Shown piece after piece: positions 1 to 12,800 of a stretch of 64,000 bases of DNA (positions within the stretch are counted from its first letter, which is position 1; each line of letters opens with the position of its first letter). The stretch lies in the NCBI GenBank assembly GCA_047967505.1, contig CM106539.1. The stretch is one strand, 5' to 3'. The position numbers and the translations under genes were made by a program. The DNA is from Dipteris shenzhenensis. Lineage: Eukaryota; Polypodiophyta; Polypodiopsida; Gleicheniales. Below the pieces are notes generated by a model. It ran no database searches. It was not told the DNA's origin and saw only the letters and a program-made list of their open reading frames with translations.

Positions 1-1
1 G

Positions 2-231
2 GAGAGAAAGCAAAATCTAGCTCCATTAACCCAGTATGAGAAGGATGACTTTGCTTGTCAGAAGGGCTTAAAGAAGGAAGAGAAAAGAAAAATAAGTATG
101 GCTACTACTGAAATAGATAAATTGCAGTCATATAGGAGAGAGCTGATAGACTTTCAAAGTGAGATATCTTCGCCTGTGGCTCGTTATGGAAGATTTCCAC
201 CCCAGGAAGCGCAAGCCATTCGGAATAAATA
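2..231 (+). CDS. partial open frame at left edge, unidentified
   Basis: A frame open from the window edge runs 76 codons and ends in TAA at 229-231. The peptide is charged and Lys/Glu/Gln-rich, with a likely helical stretch around IDKLQSYRRELIDFQ and a PVARYGRFPPQEAQ tail. It could be the last exon of a host gene or the end of a transposon ORF; no family is recognised. It is followed directly by tandem repeats, which would fit a 3' untranslated region. The upstream part lies outside the window. Confidence 0.3.
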
Positions 232-235
232 AAGT

Positions 236-455
236 GTTATGCAGAAGAAAATTCATCAATCCTTACTTCTCTTCTATAATTTTAACTACATCGATGAGGA
301 TGAGATGAGCTCAGCTCTTGAATGGGTTGAATTTAGGCTAAAGGCTTGAAAATAGAAAATTCATCAATCCTCCTCTTCCATAATTTTAACTACATCGATG
401 AGGATGAGATGAGCTCAGCTCTTGAATGGGTTGAATTTAGGCTGTAGTCTTGAAA
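236..455. repeat. tandem duplication, two ~105-bp copies
   Basis: Two near-identical units lie head to tail. Both contain AAAATTCATCAATCCT near the start and ATGAGGATGAGATGAGCTC in the middle. They differ by a few substitutions and a short indel. Confidence 0.8.
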
Positions 456-469
456 ATAGATTTGCCTTC

Positions 470-800
470 CAATGAGAGTCTTATTATAACTTTTGGTGTT
501 TTTCAACACCTTTATAAATATTGTGAGAGTTTGCTACTTCCACTTGTAACTTTTGAAAGTGTTTCCTAAACACTATTATAAATATTAAGAGAGTTTACAA
601 TTATTGAGCCACTCTTTTTTTTGTAAACCACTCTTTTTTGTGTAACTTATCTCAGGCTTATTGTAACTTTTGGTGTTTGTCAAATTCTATTATAAATATG
701 GTGAGAGTTTCTTTAATACTGTAACTTTTGAAGGTGTTTATTAACACCATTAAATATTAAGAGAGTTTACAACTGCTAAATCTTATTTTTTCATGTAACT
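470..800. repeat. degenerate AT-rich tandem repeats
   Basis: Four or so copies of a ~70-90-bp unit alternate the phrases GTAACTTTTG(G/A)(T/A)GGTGTTT, ATTATAAATAT and GAGAGTTTAC. The copies have diverged. No coding potential is seen. Confidence 0.65.
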
Positions 801-1419
801 TATCTAGGCTGCGTTAAATTTTATAATTTTAGTTTCATGTCCTTAAAAAATATATAAGAAAATGCTTGTTTTTATGTTTTTATATGTACTTTGAAGATTG
901 GGTTTTTCTTAAATTTTATCTGAAAACTCATCCAAAAGTATATGTAAAAATGAATTTGTACAAGTCCAAAATTAATGAAATAAGTGTTTTTATTTGTTAT
1001 AGGTATAGGAAAGGTTCCAGACTTGGGCATTGCGGAGCCTCACGAGCGATTAGGAGTTATTCGCATGACCAAGTGCTAAGAAGACCCCAAAAGACCTTAC
1101 CCATAGACATGGGATTAGAATTAGGCTTGAAGTTAGACAAGTGGTAGCTTGCCAAAAGCATGAGCCTTGAGCTCTTTTGTACTTTTGATTCATGTTGTAA
1201 ATTTTGGAACACAGCTCTACGTTGAACTCTATAACGGATTTACTCTCAAATAATATAGACCTTCGGGGGTGGTCCATCCCAACATGTTGTCTTGGGCCCT
1301 AGTGTGTTTGTAGAGAGCAAGAGTGTGTTTGCAGTAAATTGAGGTTTCAATAGAGAGGTGGATAGTTGTTTCGATAAATATTGGTGTAATTGACCACTTC
1401 TACAACCACAATGAACACA
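801..1419. other. no gene identified
   Basis: AT-rich DNA. A short stretch after TTATAG at 1001 (1003-1077) reads as a protein-like frame ending in TAA, but it is too short to support an exon call. Nothing else is recognisable. Confidence 0.4.
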
Positions 1420-1439
1420 CTCTCTCTCTCTCTCTCTCT
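1420..1439. repeat. (TC)n microsatellite
   Basis: An uninterrupted TC dinucleotide run. Confidence 0.9.
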
Positions 1440-2249
1440 TTCTCACTCTTGTCATCTCATGAATCAATTATGGTCCACCAACATGCTAGGTGCAAGAGCT
1501 ATGGACTGCAATCTTGTCGTTTTAAGAGCACTTGCGGCTCTCACAAGCCTTTTGTAAGCAAAAAAACTAGCAAGAAACTAGAAAATATTACCATCAATAG
1601 ATGCCATACTACCATTCGTATTATCATTGTACTTACTCATACTATTACCACAAGTAATACTTGAACAGCTTAGCAATATCTAGCCTATTACTGCCAATCA
1701 TCTTGTTAATGCCGTCAATATAAGACTACCTTTAATGACTCATTAAACACAAATATGAAAATGCTAATGAAATCTTGGACTCCCACTCAACTAAATGACC
1801 TTAAGAAGGAATTTACAATCCAATTCAAGGAGCCATCACGAAATATTATCTAAGTTATGGACTTCCCAATAGGTTAAGACTCCAATCACTAAAGGCCAAA
1901 AATTTTTAAATGGTAAGCAAGCATATCTCTTTCCTTGCTGTCAAAGTGTGTGGCTTGATAGATCCATTAGCAGACAACAAAGGCCAGAAACTTTTAGCGG
2001 GCTTAGAGCCAAGCTTCTTTTTCCTAATTTCTCAACATTGGAAGTCAAAGTTATAAGGGCAATGCTGTCTTAAAGGCTCTCATTTGTGGATAAAATTACA
2101 GAGTAGTTTTAGTCTAATCATGAGGAGGGAAAAGGAGGGACAGTAACAGGATGAATTTTTCATTAATAAATATATTTCCTACTTACCACCCACCTAGTTG
2201 GCATGATGGGTATCTCTCAATTTCAAAGCCGCTACACTTCAGTATAATC
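1440..2249. other. no gene identified
   Basis: AT-rich sequence with frequent stops in all frames. No recognisable domain or repeat boundary. Confidence 0.4.
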
Positions 2250-5200
2250 TTTGTGTATTCTCCATTGGGGCTTTAGCTTGGAGATAGATGTGGGAATTCG
2301 GGGGAACTTTGTGTATTCTCCATTGGAGCTGTAGCTTGGAGATAGATGTGGGGATTTTGGGGAACTTTTCATGCTTATAAGAGACTTCCTAAAGGTTCAT
2401 TCTTTGACAAAGTGAGCTCCAAGTTGGGGAGAACCTAAAGGAGTCTCATCATTTTTTGGATGTTGGTATTCCTAGCCAATTCACTTGGCCAAACAAATAG
2501 ATTGGCTAATAACAACGGAGAGGATACATTGGACAAATTATTACATTTCTCAAGGTTTGGTTGCTAAGTCTATCAAGACCATATTATAAGCCTTGTTTTT
2601 TCTCCCTCTATCATATCATAAACTAATTCTCCTCTGGTGTGAATTTGATCATGATAGAGTGGCTCCTTCATGGTTCAAGGCTAACCCAAAGTTCTAGATG
2701 AAGTCCATCCAAAGTTCTAGATTAAGTCCATCCAAACTCGTGCAAGTTCAACTAATTATAGATTGAAGAGGGAGGTGAGGGTCTAGGAACAAATCAGGCA
2801 TTATTATACCAAATAGTATTTCATAGAGTGGTAGGTAGGCAAGATAGACCCACCCAATACATGGTAAACCTTCAAGCAAATCAACAAAAAGGCTCTAATT
2901 AACACACCCACCCATGAAATGTAAATCTTCAAGCTAATTAAGCAAAAGAATCAAGCTAAACAAACCCCCCCTGGGGAAAAATGATGCTTCTTTTGCTTCC
3001 CCCTCTAGAGAGAACATGCAAATTATCCCGCACCATCTTTAGGATCTACTATCTACAATAGTAATCTGAAATAGCGAGGTGTTTAAGGCTAGACATAATT
3101 GTAAGTAGTTTAAGGGCGGAAGATATTGAGAATTTTTACAAGTTCTATTTGCTGGCAACTACCTATAAAGGAGTTAAAGTGCACTATTGATGTCATGGCT
3201 AATGGAAAAACCCAAGTGAAGATGGTCTAGGCCATAGAGTTCTGTGTGGTCTTTTGGGATTTTCTTGGACCCCTCCTCCGCTGGCAAAAGAGTGTTTCTT
3301 TTATCCAGTTGCCCTGACATAGTAATGGGGGAATAATAAAGCTAACTCCTAAAGAAGGCTCCAAGGAGGAACTCAAAAATTGGAGACATTTTACCATGCT
3401 CAATTGCAACTATCAGATTTTTCCCAAATCCTTGGCACTCAAAATTTGCAAGAGGATAAAAAAATGGATTCCACTAGAATGAAGGGTTTCATCAAGGTAG
3501 ACATGTTTTGAAAACCATCATAAACTTTTAGGAAGGGTTGGAGTATGCCAATGACACTCAATTCAAGATCCTTATTTCATCGAGGTGGACTTTGACAAGG
3601 CTTATGATACTTATTTCATCAAGGTGGAATGTGATTCAGTCTCTCTTGGACATGGGTCTAGGGCCTACCTTTGTCTAATATGTAAAGTAAATGTTCACTA
3701 TTGCAAAGACGAAATCGGTATGAATGGGGAAATATCTCCTTCCTTGCTTTAAAAAGGTCAATTTAACAAGGATTCCCTATGGCTTCCATGCTTTGTACCA
3801 TTGTAGTAGATTCTTTAGGCCGGCTTATCTAGCCATAGTAACCTCAAAGATATCAAACTCCCTTCAATAGGCAGACACCTAGTTACACAGCATTTTACAA
3901 CTAATAATACCAATTTAACACCTTGAAAAACTCCTTAGGACATCATGGCCACTTTATATTTTTTGGATTCCTTTTGTGTAGCCCTTGTCTCCGTGATTAA
4001 CCATGCTAAATCTAGGCATTGTGCATTACTTGCAGAGGATCAAATTATATTGGCTTGGAAAGGTTGTGCCAAACTACAAAAGGTACAGTTTTAGGCTTGT
4101 AGGCATTCCTACAGGATTTGAAATCACCATGAAATATAGATTGTACTTTCTAGAGAGATTCAAAAAAAAGAAGGTAAGGTAGAGAGGATTTGGTAGGGAG
4201 AGGATTAGTGTTGAATCAATGTATTTACTTTTGTCAGCATTCTATGTGTCTTGTCAGTATCCCTCTCCTACTAGCCTTAAGAAATCCATCAAGCTATGTA
4301 GGTTCTTTCTTTGGGGAGGATATACTGGTGGAAGGAAGACTTATTTGGATCACTGGACATTTTATACCAAGTTCAAAAAAATTGACATTCAAGCAGCCGC
4401 CTTGAAAGTATCTACCTCTTGAAATATCATGGCTTACTTGAAGGATATGCTCATGGTCTTAGCACCACTAAGGGCCTCAAATGGGAGGGCTATCCACTTT
4501 TATCATCCCTTTGCTCTCCAAGACCTTGCAAGTCCAAACGTATCCTCTTATAGAGGTCCCTTTGGTCTTCTTTTGAGGATAATAAGAACCAAATAACTTA
4601 TTTTGGAAAAGGGGAAAAATGAATCTTCAAATCAGCTTTTTGGGCTAGCGATGAGCTCAAATGGAAGAACTAGACTAGGCCAAAATTAAAACAGAGTTTA
4701 GCCTATCCAAGCAGGAACATAGTTTAGCTTATCCAAGCAGGACCACCAACCGTGACAAGCAAATTAGATCTTTAGCAAAGGAAAACTAAGTGGCAAGGGG
4801 TTAGATGCCTTAACTATGTGAAAGGATTTAGTTGGGTTGAAAGCCCCTCCTTTTTTCCTATTCCAACTCCTCATGGTGTTTAAATAAGATCAATAGTATC
4901 TTAAAGTAGAGGTGGAAAACAATTGGTAGCCCTACCAGTTAGAAAGTCAGATTCTCTAGGATATGGCACAAGGATATCCCTAATTAAATGCTATTTGCAT
5001 TATGGTTGATCCTCCACAAGGCAATATGGTCCAACACTAGAGGCAAGGGATTAGTAGGATTGATGGGATATGTGGAATACATTAATGCCACGAGGATAGG
5101 AAGGAGTGACGTGGTGTTAAAGTCACACGGAAGACATATTCCATTTATTCATGACTTTCTCGCATGTTAGGAGAATTTGAAAGTTTGTTTAGATTCAAAT

Positions 5201-5275
5201 GGTGGAGCCTATCAAATGGAAGTCAATATTACTAATTCAAGATCTTAATGAGTACCTTCCAATTCCAAAAAAAAA
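2250..5275 (+). mobile_element. highly decayed LINE (L1-type) ORF2 remnant
   Basis: Broken plus-strand frames read as a plant LINE ORF2 in the expected order. The end of the endonuclease (SQFTWPNK, GEDTLDK) is near 2.46-2.56 kb. Reverse transcriptase follows, with FDKAYD near 3.59 kb and a decayed ADDTNLT-like catalytic region near 3.9 kb. The C-terminal part follows (SYVGSFFGEDI / KSIKLCRFFLWGG near 4.3 kb), and a zinc-binding tail region (LWLILHKAIWS) lies near 5.0 kb. A short poly(A) run at 5267-5275 may be the 3' end. Stops and frameshifts occur every few dozen codons, so this is an old dead copy. A ~60-bp tandem duplication lies at 2250-2366. The 5' end is uncertain. Confidence 0.7.
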
Positions 5276-6165
5276 TCCAAGCCCACAAACAAGAATCATA
5301 ACATGCCTGCGCTGAGACATGAACTGGAGCACACACTACTTGGCTTCCAGATGTTTGGTTTTACTTAACTTTTTGGTATACCATTAGTGGTCTATCTAGA
5401 ATCGCATCCTTACTAGATGGGTCGACTATATGATAGAATCATCTATGTAAATTTATTGTTATAAATATATACAAACAATTTTTCTACTCAAAAAAGAAAA
5501 GAAAGTCTTAAGATTTTGACTTGTTCCAAAAATGCAAGATAAAGGTGAAACTTGAGACAGGTTGGAAGCTAAAGACTTTCTAGATTATAGAGGTGGAGTT
5601 CACATTGACAGAGTTTGATGCCTACTATAGATGAACCGGGATTAAATGTCAACTAACAGCTGTCAAAACATCCCAACAAGATGCAGTGCAGGAGCCAAAG
5701 ATTTAGGTCAACATCAAGATCATCCTAAGCATGTTGAGGGGAAGGACCTTTAATATTCTTTATGGAAAAAGGATGTCAATGTAAACTACAACCAGGGATG
5801 TTTTTATCGAAGCTATACGTATATATTAATATAAAATCCTGACGAAAGTTTATCAAGCGAGTTTTTTTAGTTTCATAATATCAATAGTACATATTACAAT
5901 GTTTTTTTTTTTTAATCTGAAGAAAAAGTTGTAAATCTTGACGAAACTTTAAGAAGTTTCCCATAGAAGTTTCAAATCTTGGCGAATGTTTCAATCCTTC
6001 ATTTTTATTAGGGCATACAAACTTTTGACTCCAATATTAAAGTTTTGCTTCTTGACGAAACTAAGAGGAAAAAATCATCCATGACTACAACAAAGGTGAT
6101 CAAACTTTACAGACATATTCTAGGAGGAAGCTATTCTAAAGGCATCTTTAGAAGCATATTCTAGG
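5276..6165. other. no gene identified
   Basis: AT-rich, stop-dense DNA between the LINE remnant and a Copia fragment. Phrases such as CTTGACGAAAC recur around 5.84-6.06 kb, suggesting an old low-copy tandem structure, but no unit can be defined. Confidence 0.35.
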
Positions 6166-6310
6166 AAGAAACTAGTCATCAAACATCTTCAAGTGTATGG
6201 ATCCGAGGCTTATGTCCATGTTCACACTAATACTCACATCAAACTTGACCCACAGAGCTAGAAGTGCATCTTCATCAAATATAATGAGAAGTCCAAGGCT
6301 TATCTGGCAA
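6166..6310 (+). mobile_element. Copia integrase C-terminal fragment
   Basis: The translation contains HLQVYGSEAYVHV and KCIFIKYNEKSKAY. This is the region just after the Copia integrase core (usual form VFGCxAYVHV...KCIFIGY). One in-frame stop interrupts it. Only about 50 codons survive; neither LTR is recognisable. Confidence 0.65.
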
Positions 6311-6364
6311 CATCAAGCGGGAATGGTCTTCCAACTCCACGGATAGCAGAGTACCTTAGGATCA

Positions 6365-6441
6365 CACATTCCTACATACCCAAGATCGGACCTACATACC
6401 CAAGATCGGACCTACACATTCCTACATACCCAATATCGGAT
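6365..6441. repeat. short tandem repeat, ~20-bp unit
   Basis: Three to four copies of CCTACATACCCAAGATCGGA, with a shorter CACATTCCTACATACC variant interspersed. Confidence 0.75.
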
Positions 6442-6507
6442 GACATATAGTTAGATCCAAATTAAGACCCTAAGCATAGAGAGATTCAATGAAAAAGGAA
6501 AGGAGAC

Positions 6508-6650
6508 ATTTGTGGTGTCAAGACACATACATATATATAGACACATACATATGCATATCGATACATATACACTAGAATATCACACACATATATATACACA
6601 TAGATACATATACACTAGAATATCTATACATATACACACACATGCATAGA
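6508..6650. repeat. ACATA/TATAC-rich simple-sequence tract
   Basis: Imperfect repeats of CACATACATATATA type, low complexity. Confidence 0.7.
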
Positions 6651-7363
6651 AACATTGACACCTTAGAGAACAATTTTGAGTGCTATAGAGATCTAGGAGA
6701 CTTCAAAATGCACTGATTGTGAACTATGATCTAATGGCTCAAGTCAAACTGTAAAGCCTTGGAGTTAAATGCATATTTTCTATCTAGTGTTAGTTTCAAG
6801 CCCAGACCCCCATGTTTCTTGATTGTCAAATGCTTGTCTCAAACTGTTGACTCTACATTTTCCAATTTTATGATGTCTGGAGTGGGAGAGTCTAATACCA
6901 TGGGAACTTCTATATTTCATAGTTTTTCACGACCTATTGAGGTGGACGAACCTACAAGGCATACTTGGTGTTCCTTCCCTCCTTATGTACGTATGATGCA
7001 AGCCAGAATAGGTATCCCCTCATCTGAAAGAATGATGGATTGCTCTTCTTACCCGCACAAGTTCTTATGCCGTATAATACATCCAACACATCATTTATTG
7101 CATGGGACAAATATGAGACTTATCCAACAGACGTCATCAAGAATACAAAGAGCATCTCTCACAATAATCAACACCCCTACTACGGACTCATTATCAAATA
7201 GCCACCAACAACACCCATACTATGACTTCATTGTTTAAACCAACAATTGTAGAAGATTTTATTTGCAAACCAATGCAACGGAGGAAAGAACTAAGCTATT
7301 TTAGTGGAAGGGTTAGACAAGGACTTCAAGCCTTGCACTCAATGAAGGCTTTACAAATTAATG

Positions 7364-7366
<3 letters not shown>
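6651..7366. other. no gene identified
   Basis: An open frame of 159 codons (6759-7238, plus) exists but has no recognisable domain, an unusual Ser/His/Pro composition and no splice or repeat context. I treat it as chance. Confidence 0.35.

Positions 7367-7408
<42 letters not shown>
7367..7408. repeat. (CT)n microsatellite
   Basis: Twenty-one uninterrupted CT units. Confidence 0.95.
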
Positions 7409-7413
<5 letters not shown>

Positions 7414-7635
7414 AACCCCCCTTAACTGCTCTCTCAAGAGGCCAACAATGCAAGCCTAACTAAGTAGTGAATACACCGTGCTTACTAGGCTTTTTCAATC
7501 TCATTTTCAAGTAGTCTGGGCTCAAGTGGAGAGGCTTCAGATTTCCTCATTACCATGGATGATCCATAGTAAGTTGTCAAATCATGTTGGCTCCAATTAT
7601 GGATCCCCCCCACTCCAACATGACACAGCATTCTA

Positions 7636-7860
7636 GGTGATCACATACCTTCACCAAGTCGAGGATTTAGGTTCCTCAACTTCAAGCCGACACACGTTAC
7701 CATGGCTTGCCCTATTCTCATCTATGACATCAGCAGCTAAGGGCAATCAGAGGTGATCACATACCTTGAGTCAAGGATTTTGGTTCTTAAATCTCAAGTT
7801 GATGCCATTATCATGGCTTGCCCTATCCGCATCCATGACATTAGTCTTAAGACCGCTTGT
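7636..7860. repeat. tandem duplication, ~116-bp unit
   Basis: Two diverged copies begin GGTGATCACATACCTT at 7636 and 7752. Both contain CATGGCTTGCCCTAT about 70 bp later. Confidence 0.75.
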
Positions 7861-9335
7861 AATCCACTCACTTATTGTGGGACTAACCAAGTATCCGATG
7901 GCTCTTATCCAGCTACACATAGATGGAACCTAGTTATCCCCTAGCAAGCTTCCTGGGAAGCTCAACTTCTACAAAGATTATAACACATGGATATGAAAGG
8001 AGAGCTTCATCGACCTACCAAGCTACACACGAATCCGCCTCTCCTACTCTCTAAGGATCTCGTTCGAGCAATTTTGTGTTTCCTCACGTCTAACTTTCAT
8101 TGAATATGGACGATCTAACAATATACCGGGGCTGCAAATGTCCCCTATGTGATCTGCAAGAGATTGAGTCAAAGAGAAACCTATGCTCTGTGTGTATGAG
8201 ATGCGAGGTCGACATCACTATCTTTTCAGAGATGGATTCAAACCTCTCCCCAACCTCTTGGTTCACTTGGATCAAAGACATTTGATCGTATGATACAGAG
8301 ACCAATTGCTCACCGCAGTTAGATGAGATCAATTTGCTTAATCAAACTCCAACCAATGCGTGATCACTGAGTTTTTTCAATTGGATGGCACGAACCGATA
8401 GTCCTCAAGGAGATGGTATAGCCAAAAACCAAAGCAAGAGACATGATGGATCTGTCCCTGTATTGATGCACAGATTAGGCTTGGGGATCACCCCTCCATA
8501 CAATCGACAAGTGTGACAATGGCACTTGTCCGACACAAATCTATGGCTAGGAGACCACTGCGGGCCACACAGCCTAGCCAACATCGACGCTCTATTGCAG
8601 GTCACGTGCTGCCCGCAGTGCCCGCAGAATTAACCACCCCCAAAGTCTCGCTTTGCCAAGACACTCTTCTCCATCCTTGGCCATCCGGTAGATTTAGTTC
8701 CTTAGACAGGATACAAAGGACCACCACAATGATACCACACTACAGTTCCCATCCTCTTCATGGGCTCAGATACTTTGTACTAATGTTTTATTGTTTGTGT
8801 TTGCCTTGGGTGCAGATGCCCGCTTTAAGCCATTCAGCTCATTGTATCTAGCAGACCCTTCATCTCTCTCCCTCACACACACACACATGCGCGCGCATTT
8901 TCCCTCCCTCATCTCTCCCCTTCTTCCTTCCACGCTGCATTCTTAACCCTGCTCCAAATTTTCTCCCTACTGACTCTCTACAAAAGGTGTATGTGGCAGT
9001 GGCAAGTTGCGAGGGGGAGAGGAATATGAAAGAGTTTGAATAGGCAGAGAAATGTGATTGTAAGACAGACAGGCGAGGGCTGCCTGGAAGGAAGAGCAAC
9101 AGTGTCTACAGATGCACCCTTCAAAATGTGCCATCATGACCACAGCGCAACTTCTGACACTGAAAAATCGAACAGTTTTAACAAGCTAGATGGTAAAAGC
9201 TTAGAATTTCATATCAACTGCTCCCCAGAATGGCCACGTTTTGGGAGGGGAAATAGACGAGTTTACGTAGAATTTATCAAACTTGAAATGGTCTTCAGAA
9301 GAATGTTACACAAGGCTTTACAGGGTATATCAACA
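7861..9335. other. no gene identified; CA/CG-rich microsatellite at 8873-8899
   Basis: No domain is recognisable in any frame. A CACACACA...GCGCGCG simple-sequence stretch lies at about 8873-8899. The interval lies downstream of cereblon on that gene's strand. Confidence 0.4.
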
Positions 9336-9341
9336 TTTATT
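9336..9341 (-). promoter_or_regulatory. candidate poly(A) signal of cereblon
   Basis: AATAAA on the minus strand, about 400 bp after the cereblon stop codon. The position is plausible for a 3' UTR end; transcript data are not available here. Confidence 0.35.
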
Positions 9342-9549
9342 GAACTGTAAATGGAAGCGGAAGGTTAGAAGGAGCAACACAATCTCTGTAACTTGAATGA
9401 AGTGTCTCAACTCCCACGTGATCTTGTAAACAGGACATCCTTTATGAAAGCATAGCTATGACTTAAACTGCACAAACTTATTTACATAAGCATGGACCTT
9501 GGTAGTTCAGAAATAATTCAATCGCTGGATATATGCACCACAAAAGACC

Positions 9550-9760
9550 TTTCTTTCTTTCCTGCAGCAAAATATCAATTTGAGGGAGCATGAATACTTC
9601 ATGCCACACACTTCGATTCTGAGATGGCAACACTAGGAACAGTTCTCTCCAAAACACTTCTTTCCCGCAACAAAATATGAATTTGAGGGAACATGAATAC
9701 TCTCATGTCCCATTCGATTTCACTTTGATACTGAGACAGTGGCACTAGGAAGAGTTCTCC
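9550..9760. repeat. tandem duplication spanning the cereblon stop region
   Basis: Two copies about 101 bp apart share GCAAAATATCAATTTGAGGG (second copy AACAAAATATGAATTTGAGGG, diverged) and end in CACTAGGAA(C/G)AGTTCTC. The second copy contains the cereblon stop codon (9745-9747), so the 3' UTR holds a decayed copy of the coding end. Confidence 0.7.
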
Positions 9761-9880
9761 GCAAGCTGAGATCTTCTCACTCCCCAAAATTGCCTTGGAT
9801 GCATCTTCTTCTTGACAGATTTAAAAAGCCAACCCATGTGAGACTCACAAACACTGCAATTTGCAATGGTCCAAGAATAA
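9745..9880 (-). CDS. CRBN: cereblon terminal exon, end of CULT domain
   Basis: 136 nt: one base completing Gly, 44 codons and a TAG stop. The peptide YSWTIANCSVCESHMGWLF holds the second Cys pair and the second and third pocket tryptophans. MHPRQFWGVRRSQLAE, the conserved C-terminus, follows. The acceptor is TTGCAG. Confidence 0.93.
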
Positions 9881-12800
9881 CTGCAAGACCAGTCAAAGAG
9901 TTTACAGTCACAAACCACAGACGAACTTTGACTGATGACTAATTCCTTATTCAATCAACTTTATAATACACCATTTTATATGTTGCAGCAAAAGTGCTCT
10001 TTCTCATATGCAATCCAGAGAACAAACAAGCTTAACAGGATTCACCCAAAAAAAATATTGCATGACAATTGACTACGTCTGAGAGCATACTCCTGTTGAG
10101 GAAAAGGATATTACATTAAAACTTTTTACTAGATTATTTCCCTCTTTTTTAAATGTGTACGTACCCAGGAAACCAGCTGTGTTGCGTGTCTGGCCGGCCT
10201 TGTAGAATAAGCCCCCGGGCCCTACAAAGGGTCAAGGTTTCATGCACATAGCCAAAGTCATTCACGTATGCACCCATGGGTCCATCGGAAGACATCACGA
10301 GCATATCACTCCGCCTTGCTATGACAGTCTGCCATGGTTATGAATTTGGTCAAATGATGTAAGAATAAATAAAAAGTATAATATTTGCAAGGACCAGAGC
10401 TAAAACCTTCTCAAAGGAAGCACTGACGCAAGCCAGTCACACCTTTCAAGAACATGATGAGGCATACATTTACTGCAAAATATTATACCACAGCCATAGG
10501 TGTATCTGATACCACACCAAAATAAATCCATATTACCGATGGAACAAACCCCCTAACTTTTCTGTGGTTCCAAGTCCTTAAAATAGATGTTCACAGTACA
10601 AAATTCATAGGGAGAGCCAAAACTTATTTGAGTAGCCAAAGATATTGAATTCCATTATTGCCTATCTCCTTACCAACTAGTTACTTTTTTAAATTATACT
10701 CAATTAAGCTACAAATATGGACTTAATGCAACTATTTCAGAGAGTAAGTTTTGAATTCAAAATATATAAACATCTGAGCACACAAGCTGCCTAAATATTT
10801 ATTGAGGCTGTTATAATTAATTCTTTATTAATTGGTAGCGATTCAATCAGAAACAGTCGAGGGGAATGGAACCATAAATCAGAATGGCACACAAAAAAGA
10901 GAATCAGGGAGCCCTTAAAAAGGAATGGGAATCTCAGAATGCCACATCACAGAAGAATTGCAAGCATTAACTTCTTAGTGACTCGCCACCCCAAGAGTCC
11001 AGGAAGCTTGCACACAGCCCGGAACAGTCACTAGTAACCACACTTGGCCACACAGTTCCCCATAGCTGTCACCAGTGCCCAATTAGCCATCCATCTGCTC
11101 AATGCAGAGAAAGAAAGCATACATACGCTTTCTCAATTGTCCAGGACGGCCATGACCAATAGTCTCTCACCCTATGGGTCGCACATATCCTAATACAATA
11201 ACTTAATTCCCAAAAGAGATCTAGCATCACAATACAGTGAACACGGCAGTCACACCTGTACCATCACTCTCGGGGTTCCAAGGATACTTCCGAATTGAAG
11301 TAGGGTGGACATCTGATTCGGACCGCCCATTCCAAGCATGGTTTCCCGACCCCTTCCTACTCAGCAACGAGGCTGTACCAAAGATGTGATGTCTGCCTAG
11401 CAACCACTGCCTGCAAGTGACCCATCTCCTAACATATTCCCCCACAGAACATGTGACCAGCCAAAGCCAGCAAATAAGATACACAATGAATTCAAACCCA
11501 CTCGCATTCAGTGCTCTTCCCTCACTCGGAGGCATCAGTATCACAACACATTAGCCCAACGGGGCTCTGCTATCACACCCATGTGGCCATAAGCATCCAT
11601 ACTCAATGCAAACACCTGCATATAACATGGAAGCCATTATTTACAGCCCAAGCAAGACCTCCCCAATCGATCAGAAGCACAAAAAATATCTAAAGACATA
11701 CATTGTGATCACCCTGCCAAGCAAGTCTCTTGAAAAACACAGCCCACTGCTAATGCATTGGCCAGCATGACCCCCATGTTAGATATCAATGCTCCACTCT
11801 CCTGTAACTACGCGGGAATCAGCTAACTCTACTTGTAAGCCCCCCATATGAGGAGAAGGCTTATCCGGTAGGTCCTGGTTTGGACACCAGATGGGGGCCA
11901 TATGTGGCCTGATGGCTGGACGGAGTTGGCACATTGCCAACTAGGCTACATGCAAGTGCGAGAAGGCATCCCATGACTGACCGCACTGAGGGTAGACAGA
12001 GCATTTCCCGGGGCAGCCCACTCTCGGGTTGCGGGGCCCATTTGGAGTCCCAGGTGATCCCGAATGGCTGTGGGCCGAACGAAACCGTAGGTTAGTTGCT
12101 CTATTTTATGCCACGATTCTATCGTGTGGTCGGTGGCCTATTTCGGAACCGACCCCCAGTCGACCATTTTGGGCGCACTGGGTCGTCACCCAATTGGGTC
12201 CAACCGACTATCAAACAGAGGTGGAGAGATCACATCAACTGAATTCGAAAGTTACTGCAAAAGTCACGGGATCAAGAGGCAGAAAGCCCCGCCACATACA
12301 TCACAGCAAAATGGAATAGCAGAGCGCAAGATGCGCGTCATCTGCGAAATGGACCGGAGTATGATGAAAGGGAAAGATTTACCAAAGACTTTCTGGGCTG
12401 AAGCATATAACACGGCATTACATTCTCAATCGTAGCTTCACGAAGACTATGAACGGGATGACTCCACTGCAGGGCTTTTCTGGTAACAAAACTTCAGCTG
12501 CATATTTCAGAGTTTTTGGATGTGACTGTTTTGTGCATGTCCCTGATGCTAACAGGACCAAATGGAAACCGAAGAGCCAGAAGTGTATTTTCTTGGGCTA
12601 CAGTGAAGAGATGAAAGGTTACCGTCTCTATAACCCTGTTACCAAGAAGGTAATAGTAAGTCGCGATGTGGTCTTCTCAAAACAACCACATCAATTGGAG
12701 GAGGATGCTTCCTTCCTAGACAACCAAGATCAGGATATCCATCCAGTACCACCACCAACAGCAGACCGAACTCCCCCAACGGTGCTTGGGAGAATTCAAG

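Noticed and set aside
6759-7238. 159-codon ORF as a gene
   Set aside because: No domain, no splice context and unusual composition among decayed repeats; I see no support beyond length.
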